A stretch of DNA of 64,000 nt from Microcoleus vaginatus PCC 9802 (GCA_022701275.1 CP031740.1:383001-447000); one strand, 5' to 3'; counted from the first letter of the stretch, positions 9,564-19,427 are shown. Made by a program: numbers and translations. The notes: generated by a model from the sequence alone, not told the origin.

Positions 9564-12500
9564 CTATAAATAACCATATCCTCCGCCCCCAGGAGTCTCA
9601 ATTACAAACACATCCCCCGGCTGCATTTCCACAGTCGCCGTACTCCCCAATTCCTCAACTTTACCATCAACCTTTTCAACATAATTCCGCCCAACTTTCC
9701 CCGGTTCCCCCCCATTCAAACCGCAAGGAGAAATCACCCGCCGCCCCGATAAAATTCCCGCCGTCATCGCCTCTCGAAAGCCCACTCGCCGCACAACTCC
9801 ATTCCCTCCGCGATGAGATCCATTACCGCCACTATGAGCCCGAATTGCAAAACTTTCCAACAACACCGGAAACCGCCATTCTAATACTTCGGGATCGGTT
9901 AAACGCGAATTAGTCATGTGAGTTTGCACGGCATCAGTACCGTCAAAATCTGCACCAGCGCCCGAACCGCCGCAAATTGTTTCATAATATTGATAGCGCT
10001 GATTTCCAAAGGTAAAATTATTCATAGTTCCCTGAGAAGCCGCCATCACTCCCAACGCACAATACAAAGCATCGGTAATATTCTGCGAGGTTTCCACATT
10101 TCCGGCAACTACCGCCGCTGGATAGCGAGGATTCAGCATGCAGCCTTCGGGATTGATGATTTCGAGAGGTTTCAAACAGCCCGCATTGAGAGGAATATCG
10201 TCATCAACCAAGGTGCGGAAAACATACAAAACAGCGGCTTTGCACACGGCGGCGGGAGCATTAAAATTGTTGGCTTGTTGAGCTGAAGTGCCAGTAAAAT
10301 CTATTTTTGCACTGCGCGCAGATTGGTCAATTGTAATCGCTACCTTAATTTGTCCGCCACTATCCATCGGATAAGTAAATTCGCCATCACTCAAAACCTC
10401 AATTACCCGCCGCACCGACTCCTCAGCATTGTCTTGTACGAAGCCCATATAAGCTTGCACAGTCTCTAATCCATAATGTTCTACCATCTTGCTCAGCTCT
10501 TCTGCGCCGCGCTTGTTAGCAGCAATTTGTGCTTGCAAATCTGCTATATTTTGAGCGGAATTGCGAACCGGAAAAATTCCCACTGTCAGAAGTTCTAGTA
10601 ATTGTTTTTCTCTAAAAATTCCCTCGCTTACTAGCTGAAAATTATCTAGCAATACACCTTCTTCGGTTACTGTTGTACTGTTAGGAGGCATGGAACCGGG
10701 AGTGATGCCGCCGATGTCCGCGTGGTGTCCCCGCGAGGCTACATAAAACAAAGGAAGGGAGGAATCACGAGCAAATACTGGAGTAATAACGGTGATATCT
10801 GGTAAGTGTGTGCCGCCGTTGTAGGGATTGTTAGAAACATAAACAGCGCCCGGTTGAATCGCATCGCCTTGTGCTAAAATTAAAGCTTCAACGCTTTCGC
10901 TCATCGAGCCCAGATGTACGGGAATGTGCGGCGCGTTGGCAACTAATTGCCCGTTTTTGTCGAAAATTGCACAGGAAAAGTCGAGGCGTTCCTTGATGTT
11001 GACTGAGGAACTTGTGTTTTGCAATGTGACACCCATTTGTTCGGCGATCGCCCGAAACAAATTATTAAAAATTTCCAGCAAAACTGGATCGGATTTAACC
11101 GCCGATAAACCCGAATGAACGCGGATATTATCTGCCTCTATCTGCGTGCATCGGCGGTTCAAAATTAAATCATTATTTTCGGTGATTTCCGCTTCCCAGC
11201 CCGGTTCTATGATATTGGTTCCCGTTGCCTCAACAATCATAGCAGGGCCGCTAATGCAGTCGTGCGATCGCAAATCTTCTCTCTGATAAACAGGCGTTTC
11301 CCGCCACCCGCCAGCAACATAGGTTTGCACCGTTGAAATTGGTTGCACAGGCAAGATGCCCGTGCCACCAGAGGGGGAAATTGTGGATGCTTCCGGCACA
11401 TCCATTCTTTCTACAACTTCCACCGAAACCGCTTCCACAATCAGCGGTTTTTCTGGCATAATAAAACTGTAACGCTGTCGGTGGGCTGCTTCAAATTCAG
11501 CCTGCATGACCTCAATATTGTCAGCAAAATCTACCGCCAAAACCGAGTCACTTCCCTGATATTTTAAGCGCAGCTTCCTAATAACTAAAACCTCTGACTC
11601 TTTCTCTGTGTCCTCTGCGCCTCGGCGGTTCAATTCCCTCTTTCCATCAGCCTCCAATGCAGTTAAAATATGATGCAAATCAGCTAATAATTCTGCATTT
11701 AAGTGTTGCTCGATCGCCCTTTCGCGAATAGCCCGCACATCAGCCAAACCCATACCGTAAGCGGACAACACACCCGCATAAGGGTGAATAAATACCCGTT
11801 TCATCCCCAAAGCATCCGCGATCGCACAAGCGTGTTGGCCGCCCGCACCGCCGAAACAGCACAATGTATACTCCGAAACATCGTAACCGCGCTGAAGCGA
11901 GATTTTTTTAACGGCATTTGCCATCTTTTCCACAGCGATCGCCAAAAAACCCTCCGCCACCTGTTCCGCCGTCCTCTCGCCCCCAATTTCCCCCGCTAGT
12001 TGCCCAAATTTTTGCTTTACTACGTCAGGGGCGATCGGCAAATCTCCATTCAATCCAAATACTTTCGGGAAAAAATCCGGTTGAATTTTACCCAACATCA
12101 CATTGCAATCAGTCACCGTCAAGGGGCCGCCTTTGCGATAGCAAGCGGGCCCAGGATTGGCCCCTGCAGACTCCGGCCCGACGCGGTAGCGAGCCCCGTC
12201 AAAAAAGACAATTGAACCGCCGCCGGCTGCTACAGTGTGAATTGCCATCACGGGCGATCGCAATCTCACCCCAGCAATTTCCGTCTCAAATTCGCGTTCG
12301 TATTCGCCGTTAAAATGGGCAACATCTGTCGAAGTTCCGCCCATATCAAAGGTAATAATTTTATCAAAACCTGCCTTTTTGCTCGTTTGAACTGCACCGA
12401 CAATTCCCCCAGCAGGCCCGGATAAAATACTGTTTTTTCCTTGAAATTGTGCCGCATCCACTAAGCCGCCGTTCGACTGCATAAACATTAATTTAGGGGG

Positions 12501-13250
12501 CGGGCACGGGGAGGGCGGGCACGGGGACACCGCCCCTACAGGAGATAACTGACTGGTTACTTGTTCGACGTATCGACGTAAAATCGGAGATAAATAAGCA
12601 TCGACAACCGCAGTATCTCCCCGCGAAACTAATTTCATCAGCGGGCTAACTTCGTGAGATACTGAAATTTGAGTAAAGCCAATTTTTTTGGCTATTTTAG
12701 CAACTTGTTTTTCATGTTCCGAGTAGCGGTAGCCGTGCATGAATACGATCGCACAACTGCGAATTCCCTCATCGTATGCTTGCTGCAAAGACGGGATAAA
12801 CTCAGGATTGACAGCAGTTAACTCCTCACCTTGAGCGCTGTAGCGTTCTGCAACTTCAATAACTCGATCGTACAGCATCTGGGGCAAAACAATGTGACGC
12901 GCGAAAATATTGGGGCGGTTTTGATAGCCAATTCTCAGCGCATCGCGGAAACCTTTGGTGATTAACAGAATTGTGCGATCGCCCTTTCGTTCCAGCAAAG
13001 CATTTGTCGCCACCGTCGTCCCCATTTTAATCGCTTCAATTTCGGCGGCGGGTATCGCTGCGTCGGCGGGAATTCCCAAAATGTCGCGAATTCCTTGGAC
13101 TGCGGCGTCGGTGTAGCGTTCCGGGTTTTCCGACAGCAGCTTGTGAATGACTAATTTACCGTCGGGGCGCTGGGCGACAATATCGGTAAAAGTACCGCCG
13201 CGATCGATCCAGAATTGCCAGCGAGTGCGATCGGGATAAGTAGGATTCAT
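9564..13250 (-). CDS. Fused hydantoinase/5-oxoprolinase (HyuA-HyuB) with in-frame repeats
   Basis: A 1,228-aa enzyme of the ATP-dependent hydantoinase/5-oxoprolinase family, which opens cyclic imides such as 5-oxoproline (to glutamate). HyuA spans about residues 10-690: N-terminal [15 protein letters not shown], the ATPase-like [13 protein letters not shown] and [15 protein letters not shown]. HyuB runs from about 715 to the end, with [28 protein letters not shown] and C-terminal [11 protein letters not shown]. Four stretches look like dispersed repeats translated in frame: a CPPSPCPPP tract (12493-12540), [11 protein letters not shown] (11601-11634), GTGILPVQP (11345-11370) and [11 protein letters not shown] (11112-11160). 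All sit in loops or the HyuA-HyuB linker, so activity may be kept. It is monocistronic. Substrate specificity between 5-oxoproline and hydantoins is not certain from sequence. Confidence 0.9.
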   Translation of the reverse strand: MNPTYPDRTRWQFWIDRGGTFTDIVAQRPDGKLVIHKLLSENPERYTDAAVQGIRDILGIPADAAIPAAEIEAIKMGTTVATNALLERKGDRTILLITKGFRDALRIGYQNRPNIFARHIVLPQMLYDRVIEVAERYSAQGEELTAVNPEFIPSLQQAYDEGIRSCAIVFMHGYRYSEHEKQVAKIAKKIGFTQISVSHEVSPLMKLVSRGDTAVVDAYLSPILRRYVEQVTSQLSPVGAVSPCPPSPCPPPKLMFMQSNGGLVDAAQFQGKNSILSGPAGGIVGAVQTSKKAGFDKIITFDMGGTSTDVAHFNGEYEREFETEIAGVRLRSPVMAIHTVAAGGGSIVFFDGARYRVGPESAGANPGPACYRKGGPLTVTDCNVMLGKIQPDFFPKVFGLNGDLPIAPDVVKQKFGQLAGEIGGERTAEQVAEGFLAIAVEKMANAVKKISLQRGYDVSEYTLCCFGGAGGQHACAIADALGMKRVFIHPYAGVLSAYGMGLADVRAIRERAIEQHLNAELLADLHHILTALEADGKRELNRRGAEDTEKESEVLVIRKLRLKYQGSDSVLAVDFADNIEVMQAEFEAAHRQRYSFIMPEKPLIVEAVSVEVVERMDVPEASTISPSGGTGILPVQPISTVQTYVAGGWRETPVYQREDLRSHDCISGPAMIVEATGTNIIEPGWEAEITENNDLILNRRCTQIEADNIRVHSGLSAVKSDPVLLEIFNNLFRAIAEQMGVTLQNTSSSVNIKERLDFSCAIFDKNGQLVANAPHIPVHLGSMSESVEALILAQGDAIQPGAVYVSNNPYNGGTHLPDITVITPVFARDSSLPLFYVASRGHHADIGGITPGSMPPNSTTVTEEGVLLDNFQLVSEGIFREKQLLELLTVGIFPVRNSAQNIADLQAQIAANKRGAEELSKMVEHYGLETVQAYMGFVQDNAEESVRRVIEVLSDGEFTYPMDSGGQIKVAITIDQSARSAKIDFTGTSAQQANNFNAPAAVCKAAVLYVFRTLVDDDIPLNAGCLKPLEIINPEGCMLNPRYPAAVVAGNVETSQNITDALYCALGVMAASQGTMNNFTFGNQRYQYYETICGGSGAGADFDGTDAVQTHMTNSRLTDPEVLEWRFPVLLESFAIRAHSGGNGSHRGGNGVVRRVGFREAMTAGILSGRRVISPCGLNGGEPGKVGRNYVEKVDGKVEELGSTATVEMQPGDVFVIETPGGGGYGYL

Positions 13251-13395
13251 ATCTCTTTTTTTTGATATTTTTGCTTGATTAATTTACAATTATTGACCCA
13301 AATTCTGTTCGAGTCAATTCATAAAACTCATAACTTTGGCTCATAAAAGTCATAATTTCTGGTCGCTCAAACTACCAGGCGATCGCTCGCGTTAA

Positions 13396-14244
13396 TTATA
13401 GATGTCGAATGCCCTTGACTAACCCCTGACAAACACCAGCCAGAAAATCCAAATCCAAAGTCTCAATCCTATCACTTTCTCGATGATAATGCGGATTTCG
13501 CATATTAGCAGTATCAGTCACCATGATAGCCGGATAACCATTATCCCAAAAAGGAACATGATCGCTGCGGCGAGTATCCGGCACAATTAAACCTCGATTC
13601 GGCACCGGCAGCCACTCGCAGGGCTGACCTGATTTGCGAATTTTGCCACTCAAATTAATCAAATCGGGAACAGTCCGCAAATTGCCAATTAAAGCAATAA
13701 AAATACCACTATTTGGATAAAAATATTTCAAGCCAGCGGGATAGTTTTGAGAATTAGGATTAGGGTTGCAATAACCCAACATTTCCAAAGAAATCATTAA
13801 CCGGATTGACTCTTGCTGTTGCTTGTATTTAGCTGCATGATGACTGCTTCCCAAATAACCGTATTCTTCCATATCGAAGGCGACTAATTGCACTGGATAT
13901 TTGAGCGGCCCAGATGCGATATCCCTTGCGAGTTCCAGCAAAACAGCAACACCAGTAGCATTATCATCGGCGCCAGGTGATCCGGGTACAGTATCGTAAT
14001 GAGCACCAATTACGATCGGCGGCAACCGCTTCTTACTCGCCTTTTCGGAGGGGGGTAAATCTAAAATCAAATTGTGATGAATTCGCCCGCGCACCGCAAA
14101 ATCGTCAATTTCTACACTTCCCCACTGGGCCAACTCTTCGCGGATGTATTGCTGAGCATAAAAATGCCCTTGGGATGCGAGGTATGGGTTGCGATCGCGT
14201 ACAATCTGAATCAGATGGCTGTGCAGGCGTTCCTTGAGATTCAT
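13396..14244 (-). CDS. M28 family zinc aminopeptidase
   Basis: A 282-aa metallopeptidase of the M28 (aminopeptidase Y/S) family. The co-catalytic zinc ligands are visible in order: IGAHYDTVPGSPGADDNATG (His, bridging Asp), FDMEEYGYLGS (catalytic Glu and Glu ligand), LEMLGYCN and a distal His in NPHYHRESD. There is no clear signal peptide, so it is probably cytoplasmic, where it would trim N-terminal residues or peptides. It starts at ATG 14244, which a GATCGC-rich leader precedes; the divergent AAA ATPase gene begins 47 bp away. Related proteins include glutaminyl cyclases, but the two-zinc ligand set argues for a peptidase. Confidence 0.85.
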   Translation of the reverse strand: MNLKERLHSHLIQIVRDRNPYLASQGHFYAQQYIREELAQWGSVEIDDFAVRGRIHHNLILDLPPSEKASKKRLPPIVIGAHYDTVPGSPGADDNATGVAVLLELARDIASGPLKYPVQLVAFDMEEYGYLGSSHHAAKYKQQQESIRLMISLEMLGYCNPNPNSQNYPAGLKYFYPNSGIFIALIGNLRTVPDLINLSGKIRKSGQPCEWLPVPNRGLIVPDTRRSDHVPFWDNGYPAIMVTDTANMRNPHYHRESDRIETLDLDFLAGVCQGLVKGIRHL

Positions 14245-14291
14245 GCGATCGGAGATACAATGAGTACACTAAGATTATATGGGATTGAATT

Positions 14292-15461
14292 ATGATTGGA
14301 GAAGTCAGAATCGAAAATTATAAGTCCATTCAAAAGCTGAAGCTAGAATTAGGACGAGTCACCGTATTGATCGGTGAAAATGGCTGCGGCAAGAGCAATA
14401 TTCTAGAGGCGATCGCCCTTGCTTCTGCGGCGGCTGATGACAAGCTGGATAACGAGTTTTTAGCTTCTCGGGGCATCAGAGTTACAGAACCTCAATTGAT
14501 GCGATCGGCTTTTGAAATTGACAATTTGATTAAAGATATCAAAATTGAGTTAAGAGGGAATGAGGTACAACCATTCAGTTGTATTTTACAAAATGATAAT
14601 TCTCCCTATTCTCAGTGGGTTAGGAAAAATTTTTTGGGTGATCTTGAAACCTTTCTAAAAAGTGCTGTTAAGAGTGTTGTTGACAAATACGGTGGGGAAG
14701 AAAAACTCCGGTCTATTTTATTAGAAGAAAAAAGGGACTTCTCACAACAAGAACTATCAAGATTGACCAAAGAGTTGCACTCATTTTCGCTGATAATTTC
14801 CCTCACTAATTTTATAATTTATTCTCCTGAAAACCAAGCCTTAAGAACTTTTGAAAAAGAAGGTCAAATTCAACCATTAGGCATTAATGGAGAAGGTTTG
14901 TTTAAGATTTTAAAATTTTTGAGTTCAGATAACCAGCAGCAGCTTAATGAAATTAAAAAAAAGCTGCAACTGATAGATTGGTTTCAAGATTTTGAAGCTC
15001 CTCCAAATTTATCAAATATTCAAAGCTCTCTCCAAATTAAAGATAGATACTTAGACCATGATTTAAGTTACTTTGACCAAAGAAGTTCTAATGAAGGCTT
15101 TTTATTTTTGCTTTTTTACTTCGCTTTATTTATTAGCGATCTCACGCCTAAATTTTTTGCAATAGATAACATTGATGCTTCTCTAAACCCCAGATTGTGT
15201 CGCAGATTAATGCAAGAATTAGTCGAATTAGCAAAAAAACACGACAAACAAGTTATATTCACAACCCACAACCCGGCTGTTTTGGACGGTTTAGATTTAG
15301 ATGATGACGAACAGCGACTGTTTGTCATTTATCGTAACCAATTAGGACATACTAAAGCTAGACGGATTCTCAAACCTAAAACTATCGACGGACAGGAACC
15401 TGTTAAATTATCAGAGGCTTTTTTGAGGGGCTATATCGGAGGACTTCCTAAGAATTTTTAA
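14292..15461 (+). CDS. AAA/ABC-type ATPase of an ATPase-TOPRIM pair
   Basis: A 389-aa RecF/SMC-like ATPase. Residues 5-40 have the start EVRIENYKSIQKLKLELG and Walker A IGENGCGKSN. The C-terminal half has a diverged signature region (RSSNEG), then Walker B FFAIDNIDASLNP and the H-loop FTTHNPAVLDGL. The middle is a helical, low-GC insertion. Position 2 of the usual D-E pair is Asn in IDNID, a variant seen in this subfamily. Its stop is followed after one base by the ATG of a TOPRIM-like gene. This pairing recalls OLD/Gabija/PARIS-type defence modules, where the ATPase senses and the TOPRIM protein cleaves. A role in defence is inference from family and arrangement. The gene is AT-richer than its neighbours, which supports transfer. 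Confidence 0.8.
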   Translation: MIGEVRIENYKSIQKLKLELGRVTVLIGENGCGKSNILEAIALASAAADDKLDNEFLASRGIRVTEPQLMRSAFEIDNLIKDIKIELRGNEVQPFSCILQNDNSPYSQWVRKNFLGDLETFLKSAVKSVVDKYGGEEKLRSILLEEKRDFSQQELSRLTKELHSFSLIISLTNFIIYSPENQALRTFEKEGQIQPLGINGEGLFKILKFLSSDNQQQLNEIKKKLQLIDWFQDFEAPPNLSNIQSSLQIKDRYLDHDLSYFDQRSSNEGFLFLLFYFALFISDLTPKFFAIDNIDASLNPRLCRRLMQELVELAKKHDKQVIFTTHNPAVLDGLDLDDDEQRLFVIYRNQLGHTKARRILKPKTIDGQEPVKLSEAFLRGYIGGLPKNF

Positions 15462-15462
15462 T

Positions 15463-16143
15463 ATGACTAATTTTGGATTAATTACAGAGGGATTAACTGA
15501 CCAGATTGTTATTGAAAGTATTTTAGCAGGATATTTCAATAACCCAGATATAGATATTAGACCGCTTCAACCAGAAAGAAATAAAGATGATGAGAATAAA
15601 TCTCATAACTATGGAGGTTGGAGTCAAGTTTTTGCTTACTGCGAGTCAAATAATTTTAAGGAAGCATTTCAATTTATCGATTATATTATTATCCAAATAG
15701 ATACTGATGTTTCAGAAGATTATCATATCGCCCACCAAGATGAAAAGGGTGAGTTTACTCCTCAGCAGTTGATTGCAAAAGTTATTGAGAAATTTAGAGA
15801 CGGGATTGGTGAGGATTTTTACAACACCAATCAACAGAAGATAATTTTTGCAATATCTGTACATTCTATTGAGTGTTGGTTGCTCCCACTGTATTATACA
15901 GATAAACAGAAAAAAGCTAAATGCAAAAACTGTCTTAATACGTTAAATTATGAGCTTTCCAAGCAACAAAAATTTACAATTGACCAGAATGCTAAAAATC
16001 CTGAATATTATCGAGAGATTGCCAAACAATATGGCAAGCATAAAGTTTTAATGAAGCATTACCAAGATAATCCTAGTCTGAAAATTTTTATAGAAGAGAT
16101 TGAGAGTAGAAATATTCAAATTATTGAAGAGGATGACTGGTAA
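15463..16143 (+). CDS. TOPRIM-like protein paired with AAA ATPase
   Basis: A 226-aa protein starting one base after the ATPase stop, so the two are probably translated together. The N-terminus FGLITEGLTDQIVIESIL holds an acidic residue followed three positions later by Asp, as in TOPRIM folds (ExxxD). A second acidic cluster IIIQIDTDVSEDY gives the DxD motif, and SIECWLLPLYY matches the E-x-W-L-L element found in DUF4276/RloB-like TOPRIM proteins. The predicted activity is metal-dependent nucleic-acid cleavage. The exact family cannot be fixed without a profile search. Base composition is low in GC, like the ATPase. Confidence 0.65.
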   Translation: MTNFGLITEGLTDQIVIESILAGYFNNPDIDIRPLQPERNKDDENKSHNYGGWSQVFAYCESNNFKEAFQFIDYIIIQIDTDVSEDYHIAHQDEKGEFTPQQLIAKVIEKFRDGIGEDFYNTNQQKIIFAISVHSIECWLLPLYYTDKQKKAKCKNCLNTLNYELSKQQKFTIDQNAKNPEYYREIAKQYGKHKVLMKHYQDNPSLKIFIEEIESRNIQIIEEDDW

Positions 16144-16193
16144 CGATCCAGATTTTCATGTCGTATAATAGAGACAAAACTTAGGAGATTACT

Positions 16194-16490
16194 ATGCAGC
16201 CATACAAACTGAGAGGTAAAATCGATGCAACTGGCAACTTGGTAGTTTGGGAATCCGTGGATATGCCACCCGGAGATGTCGAAATCATCGTTTGGCCAGT
16301 GGCTGATGCGGTTACACTAGCTAGCGAGTCGAAAAGTGCGATATCTGAGACACCTCAGACAAAATTTAAAACGAAGGTGAGAGCATTTCAAGCTTTGTTT
16401 GAGCGAGATGCTGTACCGGAACCGCTGGATTTTGACGATCCAGACAAACAAGCAAAATGGGAATATTTGAAGGAGAAACATAACTTGTGA
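16194..16490 (+). CDS. Putative antitoxin of a PIN toxin pair
   Basis: A 98-aa protein with an N-terminal beta-rich part (YKLRGKIDATGNLVVWESV) and an acidic C-terminal tail (DFDDPDKQAKWEYLKEKHNL). Its stop overlaps the GTG start of the PIN-domain gene by 4 bp, the usual antitoxin-toxin coupling. An AGGAGAT ribosome-binding site precedes the ATG at 16194. The antitoxin role rests on position and size; no classical DNA-binding motif is obvious. Confidence 0.65.
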   Translation: MQPYKLRGKIDATGNLVVWESVDMPPGDVEIIVWPVADAVTLASESKSAISETPQTKFKTKVRAFQALFERDAVPEPLDFDDPDKQAKWEYLKEKHNL

Positions 16491-16906
16491 AAGTCCTCAT
16501 AGACACCAATGTGATAGTAGATGTTGCGCTTGAGCGAGAACCTTTCTATGCTGAGAGCGATCGCATTTTAACTTTTGTTGAAGAAGGCCAAATTCAAGGC
16601 TATGTTTCTGCCTCAACTTTTAGCGACCTTTACTATATCCTTCGCCGAGACAAAGGTCGCGATTGGACACTTGAGTTTTTGCGGCAGTTAGCCACATTTT
16701 GTCAAGTAGCAACAGTAGATAACTCTGTTATTTCAATTGCATTAACTTGCAACTTCAAGGATTTTGAAGATGCGATTCAGTACAGCACTGCTGTCATCAA
16801 TCTAATTGATGCCATTGTCACCCGCAACCCGCGATATTTTCCGGTTACTACTCCTAGGATTGTAACTCCAAATCAGTTAATCCTTGAATTAACTGATTCT
16901 CCCTAA
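16487..16906 (+). CDS. PIN-domain ribonuclease toxin (VapC-like)
   Basis: A 139-aa PIN-domain protein. The conserved acidic residues are visible: Asp in VLIDTNVIVDV, Glu/Asp around SDLYYIL, Asp in NFKDFEDAIQYSTA and Asp in LIDAIVTRN, with the family ending PVTTPRIVTPNQLI. Proteins of this kind are Mg-dependent RNases that act as toxins against tRNA or rRNA when released from their antitoxin. The start is GTG, within the last codons of the upstream antitoxin-like gene. Confidence 0.85.
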   Translation: MKVLIDTNVIVDVALEREPFYAESDRILTFVEEGQIQGYVSASTFSDLYYILRRDKGRDWTLEFLRQLATFCQVATVDNSVISIALTCNFKDFEDAIQYSTAVINLIDAIVTRNPRYFPVTTPRIVTPNQLILELTDSP

Positions 16907-16919
16907 ATTTCTCAAAGCG

Positions 16920-17993
16920 CTAAACTTCTGATTCCAATTCGCTAACCCGCAACTGCACGGGTAATTCTCCAGAATTTAACTCAGACCACTCTAACAATCC
17001 TGTTGCTTCAACTTCTGCACTCGCTTCACCGTGCCGCATTTTGTTCAATTTCTCAGCCAAAGTATCCCGCTGATTAATCAAATAAATACTAACCAAAGTC
17101 AGCCCCACCCCCATCGATTGCAGCGGATTCAGCACTTCCCCCAAGAACAAATTGCCGAACAGCAAAGCAAAAACAGGCGTAAGAAAGGTAAGAGAACTTA
17201 AACTTGTTAGACTGCCACTCGAAGCAAAATAAAAGAATAAACCGTAGGCGATCGCACTTCCGAACACGGTAGAATAACCTAACGCCATCCAGCCGGAAAA
17301 ATCAATATTCACAAACTGTTCGGACTCAGTTGCAGCCGAAATTGCCAACAGCGGCAAACCGCCCAAAATCATGTGCCAACCAGTCGCCACCACCGGGTCA
17401 ACATAGCGGCAAACCCAGCGCACCAAAACCGTACCCACAGCCATCGACAAAGCAGCCAATAGCATCAACCATTCTCCACCCTGAAACAACTGTTCGATAC
17501 CCCCAGAAACCTGCCTGTTTTCAGGATGAAAAAGCCCCACAATCCAGCCATCCGGCAACCCGATCAAACTGATGCCGACTACGCCAATCACTAATCCCAA
17601 CCAGCCCCAAAAACCAATTTTTTCTTGAAACAGCCACAAACACAAAATCGCCACAGCTAGCGGTTGAGAATCAATCATCACGGAACCCAAACCCGCACCG
17701 GTTCTCGCCAAACCTTCAGCTAAAAAGCCTTGAAACAAAGTAGCGTCAACCAAAGCAAACAGCGAAATCCACAGCCAAGCTTTCCAACCCTGCGGCTGTG
17801 GCTTTCCCATGAATGCCGCCGCCAGGAGCACCAACGCACCCGCAGGTATCAAACGCACGACGGCCACAAACAGCGGCGTTGTGTGTGGCATCACCCCCTT
17901 CATCGCTACCATCGCGGTTCCCCACAGGAAAAACGGCGCAATTAGCAACAGCGGGGCAAAAGGCAATTTTGAATCGGTAAGTTTTAACTGCAT
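16920..17993 (-). CDS. EamA/DMT-family membrane transporter
   Basis: A ten-helix drug/metabolite transporter of 357 aa with two EamA repeats: the first opens FAPLLLIAPFFLWGTAMVAMK, the second contains GTVLVRWVCRYVDPVVATGW. A soluble tail follows the last helix. The substrate is unknown; relatives export amino acids or small metabolites. The ATG at 17993 is chosen: GGAG lies 8 nt before it and the protein starts at the membrane domain. A longer frame to 18140 runs into a dispersed TGCCTGTTC repeat and codes an unlikely leader. Confidence 0.88.
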   Translation of the reverse strand: MQLKLTDSKLPFAPLLLIAPFFLWGTAMVAMKGVMPHTTPLFVAVVRLIPAGALVLLAAAFMGKPQPQGWKAWLWISLFALVDATLFQGFLAEGLARTGAGLGSVMIDSQPLAVAILCLWLFQEKIGFWGWLGLVIGVVGISLIGLPDGWIVGLFHPENRQVSGGIEQLFQGGEWLMLLAALSMAVGTVLVRWVCRYVDPVVATGWHMILGGLPLLAISAATESEQFVNIDFSGWMALGYSTVFGSAIAYGLFFYFASSGSLTSLSSLTFLTPVFALLFGNLFLGEVLNPLQSMGVGLTLVSIYLINQRDTLAEKLNKMRHGEASAEVEATGLLEWSELNSGELPVQLRVSELESEV

Positions 17994-18117
17994 GGCGGAG
18001 ACTCCAAATAATTGATGAGAGTGGCTCTCATGAGAATGATGTAGATTTGTTAAGCAATTTTTACAATTATATATCGCTGTTGAGTTAAATTCGATCGCAC
18101 CAACCTCGGCAATTATG

Positions 18118-18253
18118 AACAGGCAAGATGCCTGTTCCACAACAAAATCAAGGTGGGACAGGCATCTTGCCTGTTGCCGCCATTATGAACAGGCATCTTG
18201 CCTGTTCCACACAATCAAGACTTTTCTTGTGCAACAGGCATCTTGCCTGTTGC
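18118..18253. repeat. Cluster of four AACAGGCA-TCT-TGCCTGTT palindromes
   Basis: Four copies at 18118-18139, 18156-18176, 18188-18209 and 18232-18253 lie between the divergent EamA and SppA genes. Each is a 19-22 bp near-palindrome around TCT or AGA. In one frame it encodes GILPV, and the same peptide appears inside the oxoprolinase at 11345-11370. A diverged copy lies in the leader of the metal-binding lipoprotein gene (about 31568-31588). Confidence 0.8.
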
Positions 18254-18341
18254 GAACACAGGCACAACATCTACCCCGATGAATAAGGCACACTATAAGA
18301 AGTTAGCTACAAAAATCCGTAACATTGCCTGTACACTGCCC

Positions 18342-19160
18342 ATGATTTGGCCATTCAAGCCCCGCTACCGCAAACAAATCGCCCGTATCGAAATCACCGG
18401 AGCCATTGCCGGAGAAACCCGTAAACGAGTCCTAGAAGCTCTCAAAACCGTTGAAGAACGCAAATTTCCCGCCTTGCTGCTGCGGATAGACAGCCCCGGC
18501 GGCACTGTCGGCGATTCCCAGGAAATTTACAGCGCACTCAAGCGTCTGCGCGAAAAAGTCAAAATTGTTGCCAGTTTTGGCAATATTTCAGCTTCTGGCG
18601 GAGTTTACATCGGCATGGGAGCCGAGCATATCGTTGCTAATCCCGGTACAATTACCGGCAGCATTGGCGTGATTATCCGGGGCAACAATCTAGAACGGCT
18701 GTTAGAAAAAGTAGGCGTTTCTTTTCAGGTGATTAAATCGGGGCCGTATAAAGATATCTTGGCATTCGATCGAGAATTGACCGATCCTGAACAGCAAATT
18801 CTGCAAGACTTGATCGACACCAGCTACCAGCAATTCGTGGAAACCGTTGCCGAAGCCCGGAAATTGGCTGTTGATAAAGTGAAAAGTTTTGCCGACGGTC
18901 GGGTTTTTACCGGCCAGCAAGCCTTAGAATTGGGTTTGGTCGATCGACTGGGAACAGAAGAGGACGCCCGCCGCCTTGCCGCGGAACTCGCAGGGCTCGA
19001 CCCGGAAAAAACCGAGTCTTGCACGCTAGAAAAACAAAAACCTTTCCTAAATCGCGTCTTGGGGAGTAGTCTGGATATATCCGGGCTTTCAGCTTACAAT
19101 AATTTGCTGGAATTCGAGCTTTCTACTAGCGGTTTGCCGCTGTGGATGTATCGCCCGTGA
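18342..19160 (+). CDS. sppA: Signal peptide peptidase SppA (short form)
   Basis: A 272-aa S49-family serine protease that degrades cleaved signal peptides at the membrane. The nucleophilic Ser is in GNISASGGVYIGMGAEHIVA and the general-base Lys in VIKSGPYKDILAF; LLRIDSPGGTVGDS is the typical oxyanion-region motif. The short form acts as an oligomer and lacks the duplicated N-terminal half of E. coli SppA. Three in-frame starts are possible: 18198 (inside a repeat), 18279 and 18342. The last is preferred since relatives begin with MxWPFKP, but no strong ribosome-binding site decides it. No obvious transmembrane helix is present. Confidence 0.88.
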   Translation: MIWPFKPRYRKQIARIEITGAIAGETRKRVLEALKTVEERKFPALLLRIDSPGGTVGDSQEIYSALKRLREKVKIVASFGNISASGGVYIGMGAEHIVANPGTITGSIGVIIRGNNLERLLEKVGVSFQVIKSGPYKDILAFDRELTDPEQQILQDLIDTSYQQFVETVAEARKLAVDKVKSFADGRVFTGQQALELGLVDRLGTEEDARRLAAELAGLDPEKTESCTLEKQKPFLNRVLGSSLDISGLSAYNNLLEFELSTSGLPLWMYRP

Positions 19161-19232
19161 TTAAATAAATTAGTCATTGGTCAGGAGTCAGTAGTCATTA
19201 GTTACCCCCTGAATGATTGGGCGATTGAAATG

Positions 19233-19345
19233 TGTTGACCTCAAACTCCAATGTGGCGCTTCGCCCGTCATAAGCGCTTCGCGCTGGCTTCGCCTACGAG
19301 TTCGAGGTCAAACTACACAAACGAAGTCCACTCAAGCGGGGACTA
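19233..19345. repeat. Dispersed repeat with GCGCTTCGCGC core
   Basis: Between sppA and aroH a GC-rich motif, AAGCGCTTCGCGCTGGCTTC, is framed by TTCGAGGTCAAACTACA and a related TTGACCTCAAACTCCA stretch. It resembles a repeat common in cyanobacterial intergenic DNA. No gene is seen in it. Confidence 0.45.
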
Positions 19346-19380
19346 AGAAATAAAGTGGGTATTTAAACCTAATTTAGTAT

Positions 19381-19427
19381 GACTGATGACTAATAACTAA
19401 TGACTAATGACTAATGACTAATAACAA
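19381..19427. repeat. Heptanucleotide tandem repeat (TGACTAA)n
   Basis: At least four near-perfect TGACTAA units precede aroH and run into its leader. This is a short tandemly repeated repetitive (STRR) sequence with a 7-bp unit, as in other filamentous cyanobacteria. An in-frame ATG at 19414 falls inside the tract and is therefore an unlikely start for aroH. Confidence 0.75.

Noticed and set aside
9392-9913. Open frame of 173 codons on the plus strand
   Set aside because: It runs through intergenic palindromic repeats into the antisense of the oxoprolinase; composition is Pro/His-rich and not protein-like.
17994-18140. N-terminal extension of the EamA transporter
   Set aside because: It is encoded partly by a dispersed palindrome, lacks a ribosome-binding site and would precede the first membrane helix with unlikely sequence.
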